Source: DASTPP01 sp035762175 | GTDB taxonomy: Bacteria; Myxococcota_A; Polyangia; Polyangiales; Polyangiaceae | Length of the DNA: 19,123 nt | Direction of reading: 5' to 3' | Assembly (NCBI GenBank): GCA_035762175.1 | Contig: DASTPP010000273.1 | Coordinates: 1 to 19,123 of the forward strand | Part shown: positions 1 through 8,700 of the stretch, piece after piece | Position numbering within the stretch: the stretch's first letter is position 1 | Layout: the number at the start of each line of letters is the position of its first letter | Made by a program: the position numbers and the translations under genes | Notes under the pieces: generated by a model | Databases searched by the model: none | Seen by the model: the letters and a program-made list of their open reading frames with translations, nothing else | Told to the model about the DNA's origin: nothing

Positions 1-46
1 CCGGCGCGTCGAACAAGAGCAGGGGGCGGCTGGGTTGGGTCCTCAC
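1..46 (-). CDS. Possible 5' end of a gene leaving the window on the left (very tentative)
   Basis: A GTG at 46-44 on the minus strand opens a frame that stays open to the window edge and begins M-R-T-Q-P-S-R-P-L-L-L-F-D-A-P. A purine-rich GAAGG lies about 8 bases upstream, and a stronger AAGGAGG lies further up (75-69), too far for this start. Only about 15 residues are visible, so no family can be named. It would be divergent from accA. The frame could equally be chance, because stops are rare in DNA this GC-rich. Confidence 0.2.
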   Translation of the reverse strand, partial: MRTQPSRPLLLFDAP

Positions 47-358
47 ACCCCTACCTTCGCCGCCCCCCCTCCTTTTGTCGCGCGAAACCTCTCGCCGGCC
101 GCTACGTGAACGGCATTGGGCTTCAGCCGGGGGCCGCCCGCCGCGCTTCGACCCCCCGCGTCGAGTCCGGGGCCGCGCCGGCCGAGCGAATTCATCCGCC
201 GCCTGTATTAAGGGGGGGCGCGGCCCGCCCGGCGGGCCCGGCTGGCTTCGAGCGAGACCCCGGGGTAGCCGGCGACCACGGCCCGCGGCGGGCGCGTCGA
301 GCGCGCTTGTGGTTAGACAGGGCGGGCGAACTGATCTACCCACCGTTGCCGACCCGGC
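47..358. promoter_or_regulatory. Non-coding leader upstream of accA
   Basis: About 310 bases without a convincing gene. The frames that are open here have Arg/Pro/Gly-rich translations typical of non-coding GC-rich DNA. The promoter for accA should lie here. The only AT-rich spots are around 188-211 (a TATTAA at 206-211) and 307-338. Neither pairs with a good -35 box at normal spacing, so I cannot place the promoter. There is no clear ribosome binding site just before the accA ATG. Confidence 0.35.
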
Positions 359-1312
359 ATGGCCAGCGTCGTTCTCCCCTTCGAGGCTCCGATCGTCGAC
401 CTTTTGGCCAAGGTGCGCGAGCTGCGCCAGCTCGCGCAGACCGACCCGAACCTGGTCACCGAGCTGCGCGCGCTCGAAGAGCGCACCGCGCACGTCGCCC
501 GCGCCCTCTTCGCCGACCTCTCGCCGATGGAGAAGGTGCAGCTCTCGCGCCACGCCCAGCGGCCCTACACCCTCGACTACGTCGACCGGCTCCTGACCGA
601 CTGGGTCGAGCTGCACGGCGACCGGCGCTTCGCCGACGACCCGGCCGTCGTCGCCGGCCTCGGCACCTTCCGCGGCCGCAGCGTCGCGGTGCTCGGGCAC
701 CAGAAGGGGCGCACCACCAAAGAGAAGATGCACCGCAACTTCGGGCAGGCGAACCCCGAGGGCTACCGCAAGGCCATCCGCGTGTTCGAGCTCGCCGACC
801 GCTTCAAGCTGCCCGTGCTGACCTTCATCGACACCCCGGGGGCCTACCCCGGCATCGGCGCCGAAGAGCGGGGCCAGAGCGAGGCGATCGGCGCGTCGCT
901 CGCGACCCTCGCCCGCCTCGGCGTGCCGGTCGTCGCCACCATCATCGGCGAGGGCGGCTCGGGCGGCGCGCTCGCGCTCGGCCTCGCCAACCGCGTGCTC
1001 GTGCTCGAGTTCGGCTGCTACTCGGTCATCTCGCCCGAGGGCTGCGCCGCCATCCTGTGGAAAGACGGGTCGCGCGCCGCCGAGGCCGCCGACCTGCTGC
1101 GCTTGACCGCGCCCGACCTGCTCTCGTTCGGCGTCGTCGACGGCATCGTCGAAGAGCCCCCCGGCGGCGCCCACCAAGACCCCGACGTGATGGCCTCGCG
1201 CCTCGGCGACGTGCTCGAGACCTGCCTCGGCGAGCTGTCCGCGCTCTCGCCCGACGCCCTGCGCGCCGACCGCTACGACCGCTTCCGCAAGCTCGGAAAG
1301 TTCGCCGAGTGA
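359..1312 (+). CDS. accA: Acetyl-CoA carboxylase carboxyltransferase, alpha subunit
   Basis: Alpha subunit of the carboxyltransferase half of acetyl-CoA carboxylase. With AccD it moves the carboxyl group from carboxybiotin to acetyl-CoA to make malonyl-CoA, the first committed step of fatty-acid synthesis in the cytoplasm. The 317 residues match the usual AccA length. The N-terminus carries the family's PFEAPI-like start and a helical region. Then come HAQRPYTLDY (65-74), GHQKGR (113-118), DTPGAYPG (158-165), the oxyanion-forming GEGGSGGALA (197-206) and SPEGCAAILW (225-234), all in the family order. The ATG at 359 gives the correct N-terminus, although no Shine-Dalgarno sequence is evident. 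AccD is not in the window, so the subunits are encoded apart, as in many bacteria. The downstream oxidoreductase overlaps it by 4 bases, suggesting translational coupling. Confidence 0.96.
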   Translation: MASVVLPFEAPIVDLLAKVRELRQLAQTDPNLVTELRALEERTAHVARALFADLSPMEKVQLSRHAQRPYTLDYVDRLLTDWVELHGDRRFADDPAVVAGLGTFRGRSVAVLGHQKGRTTKEKMHRNFGQANPEGYRKAIRVFELADRFKLPVLTFIDTPGAYPGIGAEERGQSEAIGASLATLARLGVPVVATIIGEGGSGGALALGLANRVLVLEFGCYSVISPEGCAAILWKDGSRAAEAADLLRLTAPDLLSFGVVDGIVEEPPGGAHQDPDVMASRLGDVLETCLGELSALSPDALRADRYDRFRKLGKFAE

Positions 1313-2295
1313 CGCGCCCCCTGCGCTGCGTGCTCGTCGGGGCCGGGGCCTGGGGCACGAACATCCTGCGCGCGCTCGTCGCGCACCCGCTCGCCGAGCT
1401 CGCCGCCGTCGTCGACCCGAGCGAGGCCGCGCGCGAGGCCGCCCGCGCCCGCGCCCCCTCCGCCCCCGCCTTCCGCTCGCTCGGCGAGGCCCTCGCCCTC
1501 GCCCCCGACGCCGCCCTCATCGCCAGCCCCGCCGGCACCCACGCCCCGCTCGCCGCCGAGGCCCTCTCCGCCGGCCTCGCCCTGCTCTGCGAGAAGCCCC
1601 TGACGACCGACGTCGGCGGCGCCGAAGCCCTCGTCGCCCTCGCCCACCACAAGCGCCGTCCCGCCCTCGTCGGGCACCTGATGCGCTACCACCCCGCCGT
1701 CGTGCGCCTGCTCGAGCTCGCCCAGGGCGGCGCCATCGGCACCCCCCGCCACGTCGTCGCCCGCCGCCGCTCGCCGCCGCCGCCCCGCCGCGGCGACGGC
1801 TCGGCGCTCTGGGCCCTCGGCCCGCACGACCTCTCGGTCGCCCTCGCCCTCGACCCCTCGCCCCTCGCCGAGGCCCGCGCCGACGAGGGCGCCTTCGACG
1901 CGCAGGGCGTCTCGCACGCCGCGCGCCTGCGCGCCCGCTTCGCCTCGGGCCTCAGCGTGCGCCTCGAGCTCTCGCGCGTGCACCCCCACAAAGAGCGCGC
2001 CTTCGCCGTCTTCGGCGACCGCGGCGCCCTGCTCTTCGACGACCTGCGCCCCGCCTCGCACAAGCTCGTCCTCGTCGAGGCCCAAGGCGCCCTCGCCCCC
2101 GGCCCCTTCGACCCCGACGAGCTCGCCCGCCTCGGCCGCGCCCTGCCCGTCGCCCCGGCCGAGCCGCTCGCCGAAGAGATCGACCACTTCGTGCGCGTCG
2201 CGCTCGAAGACGTCGCGCCCCGCACCCCGCTCGCCGACGGCGCCACCGTCGTGCGCTGGCTCGCCCGCGCCGAGCGCCGCACGGCCGCGGCGTAG
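1309..2295 (+). CDS. Gfo/Idh/MocA-family NAD(P)-dependent oxidoreductase
   Basis: A 328-residue member of the glucose-fructose oxidoreductase / inositol dehydrogenase / MocA family. These enzymes oxidise or reduce sugars, inositols and related alcohols with a tightly held NAD(P). The N-terminal Rossmann fold shows GAGAWG at 11-16 and the hallmark EKP at 95-97, whose Lys contacts cofactor and substrate. HLMRYHP (123-129) and GPHD (171-174), the latter placing the catalytic-region His, follow in the C-terminal alpha/beta domain. The start is GTG at 1309, inside the accA stop (GTGA overlap). The frame is open far upstream, but that part overlaps accA out of frame and is not coding. The natural C-terminus ends near the TAG at 2293. 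Substrate cannot be told from sequence. Residues are strongly Ala/Arg/Pro-biased by the GC content, with an RRRSPPPPRR stretch at about 152-161. Confidence 0.9.
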   Translation: MTRPLRCVLVGAGAWGTNILRALVAHPLAELAAVVDPSEAAREAARARAPSAPAFRSLGEALALAPDAALIASPAGTHAPLAAEALSAGLALLCEKPLTTDVGGAEALVALAHHKRRPALVGHLMRYHPAVVRLLELAQGGAIGTPRHVVARRRSPPPPRRGDGSALWALGPHDLSVALALDPSPLAEARADEGAFDAQGVSHAARLRARFASGLSVRLELSRVHPHKERAFAVFGDRGALLFDDLRPASHKLVLVEAQGALAPGPFDPDELARLGRALPVAPAEPLAEEIDHFVRVALEDVAPRTPLADGATVVRWLARAERRTAAA

Positions 2296-2313
2296 CGCCC
2301 ACCCCGAGCGCCG

Positions 2314-2421
2314 CACTTCTACACCCGCGACGACGAGCTCGAGGCCGTCATCGGCGCGATGGTCGAGATCATCGAGACCCGCGCCGACGCCCCCTTCCGC
2401 GAGCGAGGCCGGGTAACCTGA
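2314..2421 (+). pseudogene. Short coding-like remnant, origin unknown
   Basis: Directly after the oxidoreductase stop, in the same frame, 35 codons read HFYTRDDELEAVIGAM and on to a TGA at 2419. Nearly every codon has G or C in third position and the residues have the acidic/hydrophobic mix of a helix, unlike the Arg/Pro-rich noise of non-coding DNA here. There is no start codon before an internal ATG at 2359, so it looks like the 3' end of a lost gene. A 20-residue product from ATG 2359 is also conceivable. I do not recognise the family. Confidence 0.35.
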
Positions 2422-2503
2422 CGAGCGCCAGCCCCGCGGCGGCCTACTTCGCCCCGGGCTAGCGAACTGCCTCGAACCCGAGCAACGTCCCGCCCCGAAC
2501 GCC

Positions 2504-3265
2504 ATGTCGAACCGACGCCCCTCCCTGCGCCTGGTCGTGCTGCCCGTCTCGCCCTGGTCCGAGCGCGCCCGCTGGGCCCTCGACCACCACCACCTCGCGT
2601 ACGAGACGGTCGAGCACGCGCCCTTCCTCGGCGAGCTGGGCCTGCGCCGCCTGGTCGGCCCGGGCAAGCAGGCGACGGTGCCGGTCTTGATCGCCGACGG
2701 CCGCGCCATCACCGACTCTTGGCCGATTGCGCTCTACGCCGACCGCGAGGGCCGGGGCGCGCCGCTGATCCCCCCCGGGCGCGAGCCCGACGTCCGCGCG
2801 TGGAACGATCTCGCCGACGCCACCAAGCGCGCCGGCCGCGGGCTCATCGTCGCCTCGATGCTCGCGAGCCCGGCCGCGCTCGACGAGGGCTTCCCCCCGG
2901 CGGTGCCGCGCGCGCTCAGGCCGCTCTTGCGCCCCGTCGCGCGCTACGGCGCGAGGTGGTTCGCGCGCAAGTACGCCCTGCGCCTCGACGAGGCCCCCGC
3001 GCAGCTCGCGGCCCTGCGCGCGACCTTCACCAAGCTGCGCGAGGCCCTCGCCGAGAGCTCGCCCTACCTGCTCGGCGGCTTCTCGTACGCCGACATCGTC
3101 ATGGCCACCTGCCTGCAGGCGATCAAGCCCGTCGACGACCGCTACCTGCCCCTCGGCCCCGCCACCCGCAAGGTCTGGACGCGCGACGATCTCGCCGCCG
3201 AGTTCTCCGACCTGGTCGCCTGGCGCGACGGCCTTTACGAGAAGCACCGCGCGCCGAGGGCGTAG
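2504..3265 (+). CDS. Glutathione S-transferase-like protein
   Basis: A 253-residue protein with the two-domain layout of the cytosolic glutathione transferase superfamily. Residues 8-85 form the thioredoxin-like domain: strand LRLVVLPV, then SPWSERARW (16-24) at the position of the catalytic Ser/Cys/Tyr, then ATVPVL (57-62) with the cis-Pro typical of the fold. TDSWPI (70-75) follows and supplies the glutathione gamma-glutamyl contact, usually (E/D)S. The rest is helical, as in the C-terminal domain, including a run LLGGFSYADIVMAT near residue 195 that matches the conserved GxxxSxADI capping box of these proteins. It probably binds glutathione or a similar thiol. Ser rather than Cys in the active-site loop suggests a transferase rather than a glutaredoxin-like thiol enzyme. 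The ATG at 2504 has no strong ribosome site. Substrate is unknown. Confidence 0.82.
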   Translation: MSNRRPSLRLVVLPVSPWSERARWALDHHHLAYETVEHAPFLGELGLRRLVGPGKQATVPVLIADGRAITDSWPIALYADREGRGAPLIPPGREPDVRAWNDLADATKRAGRGLIVASMLASPAALDEGFPPAVPRALRPLLRPVARYGARWFARKYALRLDEAPAQLAALRATFTKLREALAESSPYLLGGFSYADIVMATCLQAIKPVDDRYLPLGPATRKVWTRDDLAAEFSDLVAWRDGLYEKHRAPRA

Positions 3266-3708
3266 AGGGTCGACCAACGCCCGAGGGTCGTCGGCGGTCG
3301 AACCCGGTTGCTCAACCAAGGCGGCGGGGCGCGCTGGGGGGCATACGCCGTGGCCGAACCAAGGCCCCGGGGGCACCGGAGGGCGTGTTGCGTGGCCGAA
3401 CCAAGGCCCCGGGGCACCGGAGGGCGCGTTGCGTGGCCGAACCGAGGCCCCGGGGCACCGGAGGGCGCGTTGCGTGGCCGAACCAAGGCCTTGGAGGGCG
3501 CTGGCTGACCTGCTCGAGGGGTTGCTCTCCCCAGGTCGGCGTGGGGGGGGCCTCGGGGCTGGCCGAGCCCCGGCAAAAAAACGACGTCGGGCAAGCAACT
3601 GGGGCAACGCCTGGCCGAGAGAGATCGACAGAGAGAGCGTCGAGGGCTCGCGCAGGCGGGCCCGGCGGCGCGTCGGCGGTCGGTGGCCGCCGCAACGGCC
3701 GGCGGTCG
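3266..3708. other. Intergenic stretch holding GC-rich repeats
   Basis: More than 400 bases with no credible gene. Every open frame here is low-complexity and changes reading frame between repeat copies. It contains the 41-base repeats listed separately, a purine-rich run GAGAGAGATCGACAGAGAGAG around 3618-3638, and a two-copy 26-base repeat ending at the start of the next gene. No promoter or terminator could be placed with confidence. Confidence 0.6.
3349..3504. repeat. Imperfect tandem repeat, about 41-base unit, 3 full copies plus a partial
   Basis: Copies lie at 3349-3390 (42 bases), 3391-3431, 3432-3472 (41 each) and a decayed fourth from 3473. Each begins CGTGGCCGAACCAAGGCC and ends with a CACCGGAGGGCG-type segment followed by GTTG. 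A weaker relative may precede them at about 3307-3348. The period is not a multiple of three and frames shift between copies, so the unit is non-coding. The copies are nearly identical, with scattered single changes, which points to recent slippage or unequal exchange. Confidence 0.85.
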
Positions 3709-3723
3709 ATGGCCGCCGCAACG
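3675..3723. repeat. Two-copy 26-base direct repeat at the start of the next gene
   Basis: GGCGGTCGGTGGCCGCCGCA at 3675 recurs as GGCGGTCGATGGCCGCCGCA at 3701. The single G-to-A difference creates the ATG at 3709 used as the proposed start of the following gene, so that start codon sits inside the second copy. Confidence 0.7.
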
Positions 3724-4653
3724 AAAGTAGGTCTCGCTTGGCTCGTTCGCCGTCTTGTTCCCCTTGCTCTGGCCTCGCCGGTACGCCGCCGGCGGCCGAC
3801 TCGGCCCTCTCGTTCGACGAGGGGGCTGCGGCCTACCTGCGCCTTCGAGGCGCCATCGACGCCCTGGGCGCGGGCGAGGTGGGCCTCGTGCGGGCGCACC
3901 CGAGCGAGGCGGTCGCCGTCGTGTTCGGGGCCTTGCCCAACATCGAGGCGCGGCTCGACGCGATGCGCCGGGCGACGCCCGAGCTCGACTTCGGCGCGAT
4001 CGAGCGGCTGCGCGACTACGCCCAGGCGCTCTACTATCTGCACCTGATGACGGCGCCGCCGCGCGAGGTGAGGGCCGAGCTGCCGTCCCTCATGGCCGAG
4101 GCGCTGCCCTTGCGCCGGCGCATCTTGTCGGCGGCCGAGCTGATGGTCGCGTTCGGGCACCTTCCGGCCGGGCGCATGGCGTCGATCGATCGCGGCTCGG
4201 GCTACGTCGCCGTCGCCGACGATCTCGGCGCGCTCGTGCGGCTCTTCGCTGAAGCCGGCCCCGAGCTCCGGGCGAAGACGCCGGTGACCGAGGCCATGCT
4301 CGAGCGGGCGGGTGAGCTGAGCTTTCAGATCGTCGCCGCGCTGGGCCGACGCCAGGTCGGCTCGGACGGGGCGGGGGTGCCGAGCCGGCACGAGCGCGAC
4401 AAGGCGCGGGTGTTCCGGCTGCTGGTGCGCGCCTACGACGAAGCCCGGCGGGGCCTCGCCTTTCTGCGCTGGCGCGAGGGCGACGCCCACCGGCTCGCGC
4501 CCTCGATCTTCGCCCGGCGGCACGGCGGCCAGGGCGCGCGCCCGACGGGCCCGCGCGCCTCGGCGAGCGCGCCCGGGCGCCCTCGCGCCGAAGCTGCTGC
4601 CGCCGCGTCAGCGCCCCAGCGCCCTCGCGCCGAGGCCACTGCCCTGGCCGCTT
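3709..4653 (+). CDS. Hypothetical exported protein, signal peptide frameshifted, 3' end unresolved
   Basis: I do not recognise this protein. From about 3780 the frame starting at positions divisible by three encodes a plausible helical protein (SFDEGAAAYLRLRGAIDALG..., through RDYAQALYYLHLM and MLERAGELSFQIVAALGRR) with coding-type third positions. It ends in an Ala/Pro tail with a 14-residue repeat. No ATG or GTG fits that frame; the only nearby option is TTG at 3738. In the next frame, ATG 3709 starts MAAATKVGLAWLVRRLVPLA, a good signal peptide. Adding one C in the CC at 3773-3774 joins the two as LALALAGTPPAADS, with a normal cleavage region. No stop occurs in any plus frame from 4321 to 4822, so the protein has no defined end before the converging nitronate monooxygenase. 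The end given is arbitrary; the frame formally runs to 5654. Exported or periplasmic location is inference. Confidence 0.5.
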
Positions 4654-4662
4654 CAGCCCCCT
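4579..4662. repeat. Two-copy 42-base repeat in the Ala/Pro tail
   Basis: Two units starting GCCCTCGCGCCGA lie at 4579-4620 and 4621-4662. In the frame of the hypothetical protein each encodes a 14-residue RPRAEA...SAP unit. The period is a multiple of three, which supports this frame being translated. The second copy overlaps the 3' end and stop codon of the converging gene. Confidence 0.65.
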
Positions 4663-5744
4663 CGGCCCGAGGCGCGCGCGAGGGCGACCTCGGCGCCGGC
4701 GACGAGCTCGCGCACCAGCTCGGCGGCGGGGCGCGGCCGGGCGAGCGCGGCGCTCTGGCCGGCCCAGAGCGAGAGCCAGTCGGCCTCGCCGGCGTCGGCG
4801 GCGGCCTTGCGCAACGGCTGGGTGAGCCAATTCTGGATCGGGTACGGCGGCAGGTCGCGCTCGTGGGCCGCCATGACGCGGACGAACTCGTTGACGATGC
4901 CGCGGGCGAGGCGGCCCGAGAAGGCGCGGGTCAGCACGGTGACGCGCGCCTCGGGGCCGGCGAGGGCGGCGCGGTGGGCCGCGCTCGCGCCCGACTCGTG
5001 GCAGGCGAGAAAGGCGGTGCCGACCTGCGCGGCGCCGGCGCCGAGGGCGAGCGCGGCGGCGAGGCCGCGTCCGTCGGCGATGCCGCCGGCGGCGATGACG
5101 GGGCACGAGACGGCGTCGACGATCTGCGGCACGAGCGAGAGGGTGCCGACGAGCGAGAGCTCGGCCGGCCGCAAGAAGGCGCCGCGGTGGCCGCCCGCGT
5201 CGCTGCCCGAGGCGACGACCAGGTCGACGCCGGCCCGGTCGAGCGCGACCGCCTCGTCGACCGTCGTGGCCGTGCCGATCGTCGCGATGCCCCGCTCGCG
5301 CGCGGCCTCGAGCACCCAGGCGGGCGGCTGGCCCATCACGAAGCTCAGGACGGGTGGGCGGGCGTCGAGCGCGGCGCGGGCTTGCTCGTCGAAGGGCTGC
5401 GCGAAGCGCTCGGGCAGCGGCGGGTCGGCGAGGCCGAAGCGGCGCAGGTGCGGGCGCAGGCGCTCGACGTGGCGGGCGAAGGCCTCGGGGGCGATCGAGC
5501 GCGGCTCGTCGGGCTGGGGCACCCAGAGGTTGACCGCGAAGGGGCGCGCGGTACGCCGCTTCAGGTCGGCGACGAGCTCGGTGATCTGCGCGGGCGACAA
5601 GATGTGAGCGCCGTACGAGCCGAGCCCCCCCGCCTCGGAGACCGCCGCGGCTAGCTCGGCGGTCGAGATGCCCCCGCCGAAGGGGCCCTGCACGACCGGG
5701 TAGAGCAGCCCGAGCCGCTCGGTGACGCGCGTCTTGGTCAACAT
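4653..5744 (-). CDS. Nitronate monooxygenase / 2-nitropropane dioxygenase family flavoprotein
   Basis: A 363-residue FMN-dependent TIM-barrel enzyme of the nitronate monooxygenase family, which oxidises nitronates such as propionate-3-nitronate to aldehydes and nitrite. VVQGPFGGG (17-25) is the first phosphate/flavin loop. NLWVP (72-76) follows. SDAGGHRG (181-188) contains the catalytic-type His186 found in class I enzymes. AAGGIADGRG (218-227) and GTAFLAC (242-248) bind the FMN phosphate. Length fits the family. The ATG at 5744 is preceded by GAGAGGGG six bases upstream, a good ribosome site. It begins 16 bases after the VIT-protein stop, so the two are almost certainly co-transcribed. Its 3' end overlaps the tail region of the converging hypothetical gene. 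The true substrate is unknown; enoyl-reductase-like relatives share the fold, but the AGGHRG motif favours nitronate oxidation. Confidence 0.9.
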   Translation of the reverse strand: MLTKTRVTERLGLLYPVVQGPFGGGISTAELAAAVSEAGGLGSYGAHILSPAQITELVADLKRRTARPFAVNLWVPQPDEPRSIAPEAFARHVERLRPHLRRFGLADPPLPERFAQPFDEQARAALDARPPVLSFVMGQPPAWVLEAARERGIATIGTATTVDEAVALDRAGVDLVVASGSDAGGHRGAFLRPAELSLVGTLSLVPQIVDAVSCPVIAAGGIADGRGLAAALALGAGAAQVGTAFLACHESGASAAHRAALAGPEARVTVLTRAFSGRLARGIVNEFVRVMAAHERDLPPYPIQNWLTQPLRKAAADAGEADWLSLWAGQSAALARPRPAAELVRELVAGAEVALARASGRGG

Positions 5745-5760
5745 GGCAAACCCCTCTCTG

Positions 5761-8700
5761 TCAGGCCCCCCGGCCCGCGCCGCCCGGGCCCTCGACGGTG
5801 AACTTGCCCACGAGCACCACGTCGCGCGCCTCGCGCAGGCGCAGGGTCACGCGCCGCTCTTCGGCCTCGGGGGTGGCGAAGCGGGTGATGAGCTGGAGCT
5901 GAATGGTCGTCGCCCCCGCGATGATCTGCTGCGTGTTGCCGTAGAAGTTCGCCTCGATCTTGTACTCGCCCGGCACGGCCTCGCGCAGCGAGAACTCTTC
6001 GGGCCCGTACCCCTCGCGGAAGTCGGGCGACATGCGGCCGCCCTGGCGGGTCAGCGTGTTGCCGAAGTACGCCTTCTCGCCGAGCGGGTCGGTCACCCAG
6101 AGGTCGATGTCGGTGTTGTCGGCGTCCCAGGTGAGCACCGCGCGCAGGTCGAGCGGCAGCGCGCGCACGAGGCGCGGGTCGACGCGGCTCAGATCGAGGG
6201 GCTCGGGGCTCGTGGCGGCGAGGGCGTTGAGCTCGATCAGGGCGATGAGCTCGATGCCCGGGAAGCGCGCGTCCCAGGCGCCGGTGACGACCTCCCAGAG
6301 GAGGTCGACGGCCCGCTGCCGGTCGCCGAGCGCGGCGCAGGCCTGGGCGAGATCGCGCAGGCTCTGGGGCTCTTCGGGGCGCAGGGCCTTGACCTGCTCG
6401 AACACGGGGCGCGCGAGGTCAGGCCGCCCGGCCTGCAGCAGCCGATACCCGAGGATGCGCAGGACGGCGTGGTTCTCGAGCTCCATCTCGGCGAGGTTCG
6501 AGAGCACGCGCAGGCCGAGATCGGGCAGGCCGCGCTCGAAGAAGACGTCGGCGGCGTCGAGGAAGAACGCCGTGCTGCGGGCGTGGGCGGGGCGCTCGTC
6601 GAGGTAGGCGGCGTAGAGCCCCTCGGCCGGCGTGCGGGCGAAGCGCTCGAGGTAGGAAGCGTCGGGCGTCCACTTCTGGAGCTGAATCGCCACCTTGGCC
6701 TTGGCCCGCGCGGCCGGGGGCTGCGACCCTTCGGGCTCGTCCTCCTCGAGGAGGAGGTCGTCGTCGCTCAGCTCTTCGATCTCGGCGTCCGACGCCGGCG
6801 CGTGCGACGCGAGCACGAGGTCGGCGGCTTCTTGGTCCATCGTCCGGTCGTCGAGGTCGCCGACCTCGGCCATGGTGGGCGCGTCGAGATCGTCGACCTC
6901 GGCCAGAAATGGCAACCCGCCGCGCGAGCCGCCCGCCGACGAAAGGGCGCGGGCCGGCATCGCGGGGGGGGGCGCGGGGGGCGGCTGCGACCCGAACGAG
7001 GGCGACGAGCGGAACATCGCGCGGACCCGGAGCGAGGGCGAGACGACGGGCGTGATCATGTCGTCGTCGCCGTCGCCGGCCGAGGGGGCCGTCGTCGCCC
7101 GCTCGGGCGCCTTGGGGAAGTCGCTCTCCCACCAGGCGACGTAGTCGCGGAAGAGCCTGGCGACCGCCTCGAGCCGCTCGGCGCGCCGCTCGTCTTGGGT
7201 GCGCCACTGGCCCTTGCGCAGCCGCTCCCAGGCGGGGCGCAGGGGCTCGGGCGGCGCGATGTCGTAGCGCGCGTAGTCTTCGACCGAGTCGAGGACGACG
7301 AGCGAGGTCGAGCGGGTGACGATGCCGAAGGCCTGGCCGGTCCACTCGATGTCGTCGCGGTTGCGCTCGTAGAGGGGCTCGAGCTCTTCGATCTTGAGCG
7401 CCGCCCAGGCCCGGGCCGCGAGGCGGCCGCGCCCCTCGCCCGCGCGCACGGTGATCTCGACGAGGCGCGCGTCGTCGGGCGCGTCGGCGAAGCCCACGCG
7501 CGCGCGCAGGGCGGCCTGCTCGGCGCGCAGCATGCCGGCGAGCACCAGGCGCGACGAGCGCAGCGGCGAGGGCGCCCGCGGGAAGACCTGCACGGCCTCG
7601 AGCGGCGAGACCTCGACGGCGAGCAGGCGCTCGGTCGCGTGGAGCAGCCGCGCGACGGCGGCCTCGGGGGCGAGCTCGAGCAGGTTGACGAACTCGCCGC
7701 CGCTCTGGTCGGCGAGCGCGCGCAGGCGCGCGGGGTCGGCGCGCGTCGCCGAGAGCAGGGTGTGCACGGGCGCGGCGCCGGCGTTGGGGTCGGCGGCGGG
7801 GTCGCCGAAGGTCACGAGGCCGTCGCCGAAGAAGAGCCACGCGTCGACGCCCGGCTCGGGGCGCAGGCCCCGGAGCGAGGTCGCCCCGTCGAAGCGCGTG
7901 GCCTCGAGCGCGCGGCGCAGCGCCGACCAGTCGCCGCCCTCGACGCGGAAGGCCTCGACCGGCTCGGCCTCGTCGCGCAGCCGGACGAGCCGCACCTCGA
8001 TCGGCCCCGGCAGGGCGCGCAGGTAGAGGTCGAGCGTCGCGAGCTCGCGCCCGAGGTCGCGCCCGGCGCCCGAGCCCGAGCTGTCCCAGAGCAGCCCGAG
8101 CACCCGCGGCGCGGGCCGGGGGCGCGTGCGCAGCGGCAGCGCCTGCTCGGCCCGGAAGTAGAGCTCGCCCTCGAACTCTTGCGTCGCCACCGCCGGGCCC
8201 TCGACGGCCGGCAGCGTCAGCTCGAGCGCGCCGCGGGGGCTGAAGTTGGTGCGCTCGATGCGGCCGGGCACGCCCGGGCGCCGGGGCGGCAGCGTGAGCC
8301 CCAGCGTGTCGTGCGTCACGCTCGCGCCCGCCCCCGCCGCGCCGAGGGCGAACTCGAGCGAGAACCTGCGCAGCGCCGCGAAGTCGAGCGCGAGCCGGTA
8401 CGCGGCCGGGCCGCCGCGCGCGCCGAGCTCTTCTTGGTAGGCGAGCACCACGCGCTTGGGCTCGCCCGGCAAGAGCGGGTAGACGCGCGCCCGGTAGCTG
8501 TTGCCCGCGGTCTTCTCGAGCAGCCCCGGGTCGACCTGCCGGCGCACGATCTCTTCGAACACCTGCCGGGCCTTCGGCTTGGGCACCGGCACCGCCTCGC
8601 GCAGGGCGCCCTCGACCTCCATCGCGAAGCGGACGACCGTCTGGCCCTCGAGCAGGGGGAACTCGAGCTGCCCCTCGAGCACGCGCTGGTTGGGGTTGAA

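Noticed and set aside
106..1308. N-terminal extension of the Gfo/Idh/MocA frame
   Set aside because: It overlaps accA in another frame, is almost pure Arg/Ala/Pro, and the Rossmann domain begins right at GTG 1309.
3308..3508. Small plus-strand frame across the 41-base repeats
   Set aside because: Entirely repeat-encoded, and the period of 41 changes the frame between copies; no ribosome site.
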